Source: an uncultured Eubacteriales bacterium (lineage in GTDB: Bacteria > Bacillota > Clostridia > Oscillospirales > Acutalibacteraceae). Taken from it: 6,629 bases of DNA. A program made the translations under genes and the position numbers. This document shows, in pieces, positions 1 through 4,591 of this stretch (position 1 is its first letter; every line of letters begins with the position of its first letter). The stretch is taken from the NCBI GenBank assembly GCA_900313125.1, contig OMPZ01000020.1, positions 1 to 6,629 on the forward strand. The letters are read 5' to 3'. The notes beneath the pieces are model-generated. The model was not told where the DNA came from, searched no databases, and worked only from the letters and a program-made list of their open reading frames with translations.

Positions 1-42
1 AACAACCTGCAACCGCGTATTTGCTTGCGGCCGCTTGGCCGC
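1..42 (+). repeat. Partial hairpin-bearing intergenic repeat (copy A)
   Basis: Positions 1-24 match 1315-1338 at 19 of 24 bases; the shared core is ACCT-R-CAACCGCG. In both copies the match is followed by a 6-bp hairpin: here GCGGCC (27-32), loop GCTT, GGCCGC (37-42); in the other copy 1341-1355. The element is cut by the window edge. No convincing SpoIIIAB C-terminus can be read through positions 1-56 in any frame, although spoIIIAB normally precedes spoIIIAC. The two-copy relationship is seen directly; calling it a genomic repeat family is inference. Confidence 0.5.
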
Positions 43-56
43 CGGGGGGTGAGAGA

Positions 57-251
57 ATGGAGATAGAGCTGCTTTTCAAGATCGCCGCGGTAGGGATAAT
101 CGTCGCTGTGCTCGGTCAGGTGCTGACGCGCGCCGGGCGCGACGATCAGGCGATGATGACCGCCCTCGCCGGGATCGTTATCGTCCTGACAATGGTCATT
201 CGCGAGATAAGCGAGCTGTTTACCACCGTGAGATCACTTTTCGGGTTGTGA
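57..251 (+). CDS. spoIIIAC: Stage III sporulation protein AC (SpoIIIAC)
   Basis: A 64-aa integral membrane protein of the SpoIIIA complex. With SpoIIQ, that complex forms the channel between mother cell and engulfed forespore that is needed for late forespore gene expression. It has two hydrophobic segments, about residues 6-23 and 34-50, joined by a short charged loop (RAGRDD). This fits the two-helix SpoIIIAC fold, and the length is close to the 68 aa of the Bacillus subtilis protein. The N-terminal LLFKIAAVGIIVAVLG lines up with IFQIAGVGIVVAFLH of B. subtilis. I chose ATG 57 because the G-rich GGGGGGTGAG stretch just upstream can serve as ribosome binding site; a TTG at 21 would add residues encoded by the repeat. 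The stop at 249-251 lies 4 nt before the ATG of spoIIIAD, so the two are translationally close. The operon promoter is not in the window. Confidence 0.93.
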   Translation: MEIELLFKIAAVGIIVAVLGQVLTRAGRDDQAMMTALAGIVIVLTMVIREISELFTTVRSLFGL

Positions 252-255
252 TGTG

Positions 256-642
256 ATGAATATTATATCGGTATGTATAGCCGCCGTGTTTGCCGTTTTG
301 TGCAGCGCGGCTTTGAGGAATTACAGCGGAGAGATCGCGTCGCTGCTGCTGCTTGCGTCGGTCGTGTTCATCGCGCTGATGACCTTGCCGTACGTTCAGA
401 GCGTGCTCGCGCAGATCTCGGGCTTATCGGACGACGCACTCATCGGGACGAGCTATTTGCAGACGCTGATAAAGGCGGTCGGGATATGCTGGCTCACGCA
501 CATCACGGCGAACATCTGCCGTGAGAACGGTGGTCAGTCGGCAGCGGCTCAGGTCGAGCTATGCGGGCGGCTTTCGATACTTATACTTGCCTGCCCGCTG
601 TACGCAGATATCCTGACGCTCGTATCGGGCTTCCTCGGATAA
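256..642 (+). CDS. spoIIIAD: Stage III sporulation protein AD (SpoIIIAD)
   Basis: A 128-aa membrane protein, the usual partner of SpoIIIAC in the mother-cell side of the SpoIIIA-SpoIIQ channel. Hydrophobic segments lie at about residues 4-20, 28-45, 66-85 and 105-125. The C-terminal half carries the family pattern: YLQTLIKAVGICWLTHITA (67-85), then a loop with CRENGGQSAAAQVELCGR (88-105) and a final hydrophobic helix, matching the B. subtilis stretch YVETILKIIGIAYIAEFGA followed by KIELAGK. GTG 253 is an alternative start that adds one residue; ATG 256 is preferred. It sits 4 nt after spoIIIAC and is almost certainly co-translated with it. The odd point is downstream: spoIIIAE does not follow, and non-coding repeat DNA begins right after the stop. 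The gene itself looks complete. Confidence 0.92.
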   Translation: MNIISVCIAAVFAVLCSAALRNYSGEIASLLLLASVVFIALMTLPYVQSVLAQISGLSDDALIGTSYLQTLIKAVGICWLTHITANICRENGGQSAAAQVELCGRLSILILACPLYADILTLVSGFLG

Positions 643-695
643 CGAATGTATCGGAGACTTTTTGCAATATTCATTGTTATTCACTATGGCGACGC

Positions 696-980
696 TCTGC
701 CCACTTGCCCACTTTTTTTCTCTGATCTATATATATTTATTGATTTTTTTTATCGTGTAAATAAGAAGAAAAAGTGGGAAAGTGGGCAGAACACCCGAAA
801 AACCGCATGGACAAGCCGTTTTTTACTGACCACTTTTGTTTTAAAAAGTGGTCAGAAGCCCAGAAAAAGCGGTCAGAATATTAACAAATTATGAACAACA
901 CAGATTTTCACGAGCCGTACCGAAGAATTGCCCGGAAAAAAGTGGTCAGAAGCCCGGTTTTGATTTTAAAAGTGGGCAGA
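696..980. repeat. Cluster of AAAAGTGGKCAGA motifs in both orientations
   Basis: About nine copies of a motif near AAAAGTGGKCAGA. Minus-strand copies lie at about 696-706, 706-719 and 825-837. Plus-strand copies lie at about 768-778 (degenerate), 778-790, 843-856, 864-877 (AAGCGG variant), 936-950 and 968-980. The 18 bases AAAAGTGGTCAGAAGCCC occur exactly twice, at 844-861 and 938-955. Opposing copies make two inverted repeats: 696-715 against 771-790 (19 of 20 paired, loop AT-rich) and the perfect 12-bp stem at 826-855. Neither hairpin is followed by a T-tract, so these are not ordinary terminators. The function is unknown; iteron-like protein-binding sites, a non-coding RNA or decayed mobile DNA are all possible. 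Confidence 0.75.
826..855. repeat. Perfect 12-bp stem-loop inside the motif cluster
   Basis: CTGACCACTTTT (826-837) pairs exactly with AAAAGTGGTCAG (844-855) around a 6-nt loop GTTTTA. It is formed by one minus and one plus copy of the cluster motif placed head to head. No T-run follows on either strand. Confidence 0.7.
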
Positions 981-1007
981 GGAGTGTGAATAAATATACA
1001 TAATCAA

Positions 1008-1021
1008 TGCATAATTATGCA
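1008..1021. promoter_or_regulatory. 14-bp perfect palindrome TGCATAATTATGCA, possible operator
   Basis: TGCATAATTATGCA is a perfect 14-bp palindrome in an AT-rich stretch. Its shape, with TGMAT and ATKCA half-sites around an AT core, resembles the arginine-repressor (ARG box) pattern. The nearest downstream gene starts 390 bp away and has no evident arginine link, so the regulator is unassigned and the palindrome could be chance in AT-rich DNA. Confidence 0.25.
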
Positions 1022-1096
1022 ATTGGCATTTCGTCCTGAATTTACGTTCCTTAGAATCGTTATTTTTTGACGCTCTGTCGCCGCAGTGACCCCTCC

Positions 1097-1133
1097 GTCA
1101 GCCATACGGCTGACACCTCCCCTGAAGGGGAGG
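1097..1133. repeat. Twin-hairpin intergenic repeat
   Basis: Two perfect 7-bp hairpins stand one base apart. GTCAGCC (1097-1103), loop ATAC, GGCTGAC (1108-1114) is followed by CCTCCCC (1116-1122), loop TGAA, GGGGAGG (1127-1133). From general familiarity, a CTCCGTCA-hairpin followed by a CCTCCCC/GGGGAGG hairpin is a common dispersed intergenic element in gut clostridial genomes; I cannot verify copy number here. No T-tract follows on the + strand. Confidence 0.65.
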
Positions 1134-1264
1134 CTTTAACGGTTCCCTCTCCTAAGAATTTTCTCCGACAACTTTTTCGCTCTGACCTGCTTTAGTGTGT
1201 GCTGTGAATTGTTTAGTACTATAGATTCCTTTCTATAAAAAATTTACTGTAGCGTTTAACAAAA

Positions 1265-1355
1265 TGTAGGCGCGTCGGGCGCGCCGAGCCGCGCGGCGAA
1301 AAAGCTGTGCCCTAAACGACCTACAACCGCGCAATTGTCACCGGGCACTGCCCGG
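1265..1355. repeat. GC-rich palindromic intergenic repeat (copy B)
   Basis: This block is bounded by TGTAGG (1265-1270) and its complement CCTACA (1320-1325). Between them is a GC-rich core holding the palindromes GGCGCGCC (1278-1285) and GCCGCGCGGC (1288-1297). The right part, from 1315, matches window positions 1-24 (19 of 24 bases). It ends in the hairpin CCGGGC-ACT-GCCCGG (1341-1355). Its composition contrasts strongly with the AT-rich sequence just before it. A small dispersed palindromic element is likely, but only two partial copies are visible. Confidence 0.55.
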
Positions 1356-1366
1356 CTTGATTTTTT
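1341..1366 (+). terminator. Possible intrinsic terminator at the end of repeat copy B
   Basis: The stem CCGGGC/GCCCGG (6 bp, loop ACT, 1341-1355) is followed after five bases by six T (1361-1366). The stem is short but all G/C. No gene upstream clearly needs it, so it may only stop read-through from the spoIIIAC-AD transcript. It overlaps the -35 box of the next promoter. Confidence 0.4.
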
Positions 1367-1384
1367 GGGGGAATGTGGTATAAT
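1357..1384 (+). promoter_or_regulatory. Sigma-A type promoter for the Cys-rich protein / ynbB operon
   Basis: -35 TTGATT (1357-1362), a 16-bp spacer and a perfect -10 TATAAT (1379-1384) preceded by an extended TGG. Transcription should begin near 1391. This supports the GTG start at 1412, since an ATG at 1373 would lie upstream of the transcript. Confidence 0.7.
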
Positions 1385-1411
1385 GGAAGGGCTGCGGAAG
1401 GAGGCGGTCGT

Positions 1412-1597
1412 GTGAAAAAGCAGAAGTCAAACTGCGATTATTGTGTAAACTATTCGTATAACGAGGAGTATGAGTGCTACGAGTGTGTGATGGACCTCGA
1501 CGAGGACGAGATGTACAGCTTTATGAATCGTCAGTACAGCAGCTGTCCGTACTTCCATCTCGGCGACGAATATAAAATAGTTCAAAAACAGAATTAA
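1412..1597 (+). CDS. Small Cys-rich protein, DUF6472-like
   Basis: A 61-aa acidic soluble protein of unknown function. It has five cysteines spaced C8-x2-C11-x10-C22-x2-C25-x19-C45, and the two CxxC pairs suggest a small zinc-ribbon-like metal site. Other visible features are the acidic run LDEDEM (29-34), CPYF (45-48) and the C-terminal DEYKIVQKQ (52-60). I recognise this pattern as a conserved clostridial family, which I believe is DUF6472; the number is from memory. The GTG start is chosen because AAGGAGG (1398-1404) lies 7 nt upstream and because an upstream ATG at 1373 precedes the predicted transcription start. The stop TAA (1595-1597) is part of the TAAGGA ribosome binding site of the next gene, so the two genes form one operon and are probably translationally coupled. 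No signal peptide or membrane segment is seen. Confidence 0.82.
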   Translation: MKKQKSNCDYCVNYSYNEEYECYECVMDLDEDEMYSFMNRQYSSCPYFHLGDEYKIVQKQN

Positions 1598-1609
1598 GGA
1601 ATGTTTCTT

Positions 1610-2887
1610 ATGGATAATTCAATGTACAAAAAACTCGGGATAAGCGACAGCGTCCTCGGCTTTTGCGAGTGCGTGCTGGGCGAGCTTTCCGAACGCTTCA
1701 AAAAAATCGACGAGACAGCCGAGTATAATCAGCTCAAGGTAATCTCGGCAATGCAGAAAAACAGAGTCAACGCCGCCTGCTTTGCGGCTACGACAGGCTA
1801 CGGCTACGACGACGTCGGCAGAGATAACCTCGAGAAGGTCTACGCCGATGTTTTCGGTACGCAGGCAGCTCTCGTCCGCCCGCAGATAACGTGCGGCACA
1901 CACGCGCTCGCCGTCGCGCTTTCGGCAAACCTGCGCCCCGGCGATACGCTGCTTTCGCCTGTCGGAAAGCCGTACGATACGCTCGAGGAGGTCATCGGCA
2001 TTCGCCCGTCGCGCTGTTCGCTGCGCGAGTTCGGCGTTGCATATAAGCAGGTAGACCTGCTGCCCGACGGCGGCTTCGATCTCGACGGCATTCGCGCCGC
2101 TCTTGACGATACCGTCAAAATGGTAACTATCCAGCGGTCGAAGGGCTACCAGACGCGCCCTACGCTCTCGGTCGAGAGGATCGGCGAGCTTATTTCGTTC
2201 ATCAAGTCGATAAAGCCCGACGTTATATGCATGGTCGATAACTGCTACGGCGAGTTTGTCCAGACGACAGAGCCGTCAAACGTCGGCGCGGATATGATAG
2301 TCGGTTCGCTCATCAAAAATCCCGGCGGCGGTCTCGCCCCGATCGGCGGCTATATCTGCGGCACGAAGGAGTGCGTGGAAAACTGCGCCTACAGACTCAG
2401 CGCACCCGGTCTCGGTCAGGAGGTCGGCGCAAACCTCGGTATCATGCCGGCGTTCTATCAGGGGCTGTTCATGGCTCCGACGGTCGTGTCCGGCGCGCTC
2501 AAGGGTGCGGTGTTCGCAGGGCTTTGCTACGAGAAGCTCGGTTTCAAATGCGTTCCCAACGGCACGGAGGACAGGTTCGACATTATCCAGGCTGTCGAGC
2601 TCGGCTCGAAGGAGAGAATGGTCGCGTTTTGCCGCGGCATTCAGGCGGCCGCTCCCGTTGACAGCTACGTCACCCCCGAGCCGTGGCCTATGCCGGGCTA
2701 CGATTCCGACGTTATCATGGCGGCAGGCGCGTTCGTCCAAGGGTCAAGCATCGAGCTTTCAGCCGACGGTCCGATCAAAGAGCCTTACGCCGTTTACTTC
2801 CAAGGGGGGCTTACCTGGTACCACGCGAAGCTCGGTATCATGATGTCGCTCCAAAAGCTCTTTGAGCAGAAGCTTATTACACTCTGA
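1610..2887 (+). CDS. ynbB: PLP-dependent YnbB / methionine gamma-lyase family protein
   Basis: A 425-aa cytosolic enzyme of the fold-type I PLP family that includes B. subtilis YnbB, often annotated as 'aluminum resistance protein' or methionine gamma-lyase family. The true substrate of this family is not settled, so the reaction is open. Visible motifs, numbered from this start: GTHAL (96-100), the cofactor-ring region; QRSKGY (175-180); MVDNCYGEF (208-216), with Asp210 expected to contact the PLP pyridine nitrogen; and GSLIKNPGGG (232-241), where Lys236 is the likely Schiff-base lysine. The length is usual for the family and no key residue is missing. I chose ATG 1610 over ATG 1601 because TAAGGA ends at 1600, which leaves no spacing for 1601 but 9 nt for 1610. 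It is the second gene of the operon starting at 1357. No clear T-tract terminator follows; see the inverted repeat at 2906-2960. Confidence 0.9.
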   Translation: MDNSMYKKLGISDSVLGFCECVLGELSERFKKIDETAEYNQLKVISAMQKNRVNAACFAATTGYGYDDVGRDNLEKVYADVFGTQAALVRPQITCGTHALAVALSANLRPGDTLLSPVGKPYDTLEEVIGIRPSRCSLREFGVAYKQVDLLPDGGFDLDGIRAALDDTVKMVTIQRSKGYQTRPTLSVERIGELISFIKSIKPDVICMVDNCYGEFVQTTEPSNVGADMIVGSLIKNPGGGLAPIGGYICGTKECVENCAYRLSAPGLGQEVGANLGIMPAFYQGLFMAPTVVSGALKGAVFAGLCYEKLGFKCVPNGTEDRFDIIQAVELGSKERMVAFCRGIQAAAPVDSYVTPEPWPMPGYDSDVIMAAGAFVQGSSIELSADGPIKEPYAVYFQGGLTWYHAKLGIMMSLQKLFEQKLITL

Positions 2888-2905
2888 CTATTTTTTGTCG
2901 ATTAG

Positions 2906-2960
2906 TCACATTACACATAAACACCGCCGAATTTCTGTGAATGATTTCGGCTCAATGTGA
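2906..2960. repeat. Nested inverted repeat downstream of ynbB
   Basis: The outer arms TCACATT (2906-2912) and AATGTGA (2954-2960) are exact complements. Inside them GCCGAA (2926-2931) pairs with TTCGGC (2946-2951). It could fold as a long stem-loop at the end of the ynbB transcript, but there is no T-run after it on either strand. It may be a 3' processing or stability structure, or a diverged terminator. A smaller pair, TGACTA (2885-2890) and TAGTCA (2903-2908), overlaps its left side. Confidence 0.4.
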
Positions 2961-2970
2961 TACACAAAAG

Positions 2971-2987
2971 AAATAATTGAATTATTT
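2971..2987. promoter_or_regulatory. AT-rich 8+8 palindrome upstream of the secD promoter
   Basis: AAATAATT (2971-2978), central G, AATTATTT (2980-2987) is a perfect dyad. It is centred about 64 bp before the predicted secD transcription start, a position used by activators. AT-rich DNA makes such dyads by chance more often, so an operator role is only a suggestion. Confidence 0.25.
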
Positions 2988-3007
2988 CCCGAATTTTCAT
3001 AATTTTA

Positions 3008-3036
3008 TTGACTTTTAACGAGAAAAATCTTATAAT
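3008..3036 (+). promoter_or_regulatory. Strong sigma-A promoter of the secD-secF operon
   Basis: -35 TTGACT (3008-3013), an ideal 17-bp spacer, and a perfect -10 TATAAT (3031-3036). Expected transcription start is near 3043, which gives a leader of about 139 nt before the secD ATG. Confidence 0.85.
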
Positions 3037-3042
3037 AAATCT

Positions 3043-3181
3043 GTTACGATTGTTTGAATAGGGTAATTCTGCGCCTTTGAGCCGGAAATATTCAGACAAT
3101 ACGCCGCGCCGAGTCTCCCGGAGCTCGAATGAAGGGCGGCATTTGGCACGGCAAACATACACATCACGGAGGTTAAAACGC
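3043..3181 (+). promoter_or_regulatory. Structured 5' leader of secD, candidate cis-regulatory RNA
   Basis: The leader begins with a long-range stem: ATTGTTTGAATA (3049-3060) pairs with TATTCAGACAAT (3089-3100), 12 bp with one G-U, enclosing 28 nt. A second element follows: GCCGC (3103-3107) pairs with GCGGC (3136-3140) around an inner hairpin CGAG-t-CTC / GAG-CTCG (3110-3127). TCTCC at 3114-3118, part of that inner hairpin, could instead pair with the secD ribosome binding site GGAGG (3168-3172), so two exclusive folds are possible. The pairings are seen in the sequence; a switching role is inference. I do not recognise a known riboswitch class. Confidence 0.45.
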
Positions 3182-4591
3182 ATGAAAAGAGTTGCAAAAC
3201 CTGTATTCTTCATCGTTGCGCTTCTTATCGTTGCACTTGCGGTAACGTCGGTTTTAGGTATCGACACGCAGTTCGGCGATATCAAGACGGCCCGTATCAA
3301 GGGCATTGACGATATTCGATGGGGAATCGACATCAAGGGCGGCGTTGAAGCGACGTTCCAGCCGGCAGACGGTGTAGACGCCACGCCGGAACAGCTTGAA
3401 GCGGCTAAGTCTGTAATCGAGACCCGTATGGTTTCGAGCAGCATCACCGACTACGAGCTTTACGCAGACGAGAGCTCCAACAGGATCATCGTCCGCTTCC
3501 CTTGGAAAGAGGACACCACAAACTACGACCCGAACGAAGCTATCGAAGAGATCTCGGCTACGGCTGTGCTCACGTTCCGTCCGGGCAACAGCTACGAGTC
3601 GGTTGACTACGACGCCGACGGCAATCCCGTTATGAAAACTCCTTCGGGCACGACTGCCGAGACGGTGCTTCTCGACGGCTCGACCGTAAAGAAGGCGGAA
3701 GCCGGCGTTATCAGCGAAAACGGCGTAAATAAGTATGTCGTTTCGCTCGAGTTCAACGACGAGGGCACGCAGCTCTTTAAGGACGCTACAACTACATATC
3801 TCAATCAGACGATCTCTATCTGGATGGACGACGTGCTCCTCTCTTACCCGACGGTAAACGAGGTCATCTCCGAGGGCAAGGCTCAGATCTCCGGCTCGTT
3901 CACGGCTGAAGAAGCAACTGCTCTTGCAACGAAGATCAACGCCGGCGCGCTCCCGTTCTCGCTCGAGACGGTGAACGTTTCGTCTATCAGCCCGACGCTC
4001 GGTCAGAACTCGCTCTACGCAATGGGTCTTGCGGCTATCATCGCGCTTTGCTTTATCACGGTTTTCATGATCGTGTTCTTCAGAGTTCCCGGCTTTGTAG
4101 CCGTACTCTCGCTTGTCGGTCAGATGGCGATCATCATCGTATCGGTTTCCGGCTACTTCCCGGTATTCAACAGCTTTACAATGACGCTGCCCGGTATCGC
4201 GGGTATGATCCTCTCTATCGGTACGGGCGTTGACGCCAACATCCTTACCGCAGAGCGTATCCGCGAGGAATTAAAGCGCGGCAAGTCGCTCGACAGCGCT
4301 ATCAACGCAGGTACGAAGAACTCGCTTTCCGCTATCATCGACGGTAACATGACCATCGTTATCGTTGCCGTTATCCTCATTCTTGTGTTCGGCCCGTTCA
4401 ATATGCTCTCCTTCATCTTCGGTCTTTCGACAACGGGTGCGATCTACGCCTTCGGCTACACGCTGCTTATCGGTACTATCGCGAACTTTATCATGGGTAT
4501 TGGCGCGGCGAGACTTATGCTCAAGTCGCTCTCGGGCTACAAGTTCCTGAGAAATCCCAGACTTTACGGAGGTGCTAAGAATGAAAGATAA
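3182..4591 (+). CDS. secD: Protein translocase subunit SecD
   Basis: A 469-aa membrane protein that works with SecF next to SecYEG, using the proton gradient to help pull proteins across the membrane after SecA-driven insertion. It has one N-terminal membrane helix (about 7-26), the conserved WGIDIKGGVEATF motif (47-59), a large extracytoplasmic P1-type domain (about 60-265), the boundary stretch PTLGQNSLYA (271-280), then five helices between about 278 and 447. The key membrane motif TLPGIAGMILSIGTGVDAN (335-353) is present, with Asp351 at the conserved proton-relay position, followed by ERIREEL (358-364). ATG 3182 is chosen for GGAGG at 3168-3172 with 9-nt spacing. The frame is open upstream to TTG 3077, but that would add a 35-residue basic tail with no ribosome binding site. 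It overlaps secF by 11 nt. Confidence 0.95.
   Translation: MKRVAKPVFFIVALLIVALAVTSVLGIDTQFGDIKTARIKGIDDIRWGIDIKGGVEATFQPADGVDATPEQLEAAKSVIETRMVSSSITDYELYADESSNRIIVRFPWKEDTTNYDPNEAIEEISATAVLTFRPGNSYESVDYDADGNPVMKTPSGTTAETVLLDGSTVKKAEAGVISENGVNKYVVSLEFNDEGTQLFKDATTTYLNQTISIWMDDVLLSYPTVNEVISEGKAQISGSFTAEEATALATKINAGALPFSLETVNVSSISPTLGQNSLYAMGLAAIIALCFITVFMIVFFRVPGFVAVLSLVGQMAIIIVSVSGYFPVFNSFTMTLPGIAGMILSIGTGVDANILTAERIREELKRGKSLDSAINAGTKNSLSAIIDGNMTIVIVAVILILVFGPFNMLSFIFGLSTTGAIYAFGYTLLIGTIANFIMGIGAARLMLKSLSGYKFLRNPRLYGGAKNER

Larger units (their letters stand above)
643..1370. other. Repeat-rich non-coding interval between spoIIIAD and the next operon
   Basis: About 0.73 kb without a credible gene. 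An 82-codon open frame at 646-894 exists but is low in complexity, has no ribosome binding site and is built over the AAAAGTGGKCAGA repeats, so I do not call it. The interval holds, in order, the motif cluster (696-980), a 14-bp palindrome (1008-1021), a twin hairpin (1097-1133), an unremarkable AT-rich stretch (about 1140-1260), a GC-rich element (1265-1355) and a hairpin with a T-tract (1341-1366). Base composition changes sharply between these blocks, which suggests separate additions at different times. Confidence 0.75.

Noticed and set aside
646..894. 82-codon open frame after spoIIIAD
   Set aside because: No ribosome binding site, low-complexity composition, and it is built across the inverted/direct motif cluster; no resemblance to SpoIIIAE or any family I know.
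696..980. CRISPR array
   Set aside because: The repeats are about 13 bases, in both orientations, unevenly spaced, without uniform spacers or cas genes.
1601..1612. ATG 1601 as the start of the PLP enzyme
   Set aside because: The TAAGGA ribosome binding site ends at 1600, leaving no spacing; ATG 1610 has 9 nt.
2911..3447. 178-codon minus-strand frame across the secD promoter and 5' end
   Set aside because: It is antisense to the secD leader and N-terminus, has no family resemblance, and would cover a near-consensus promoter on the other strand.
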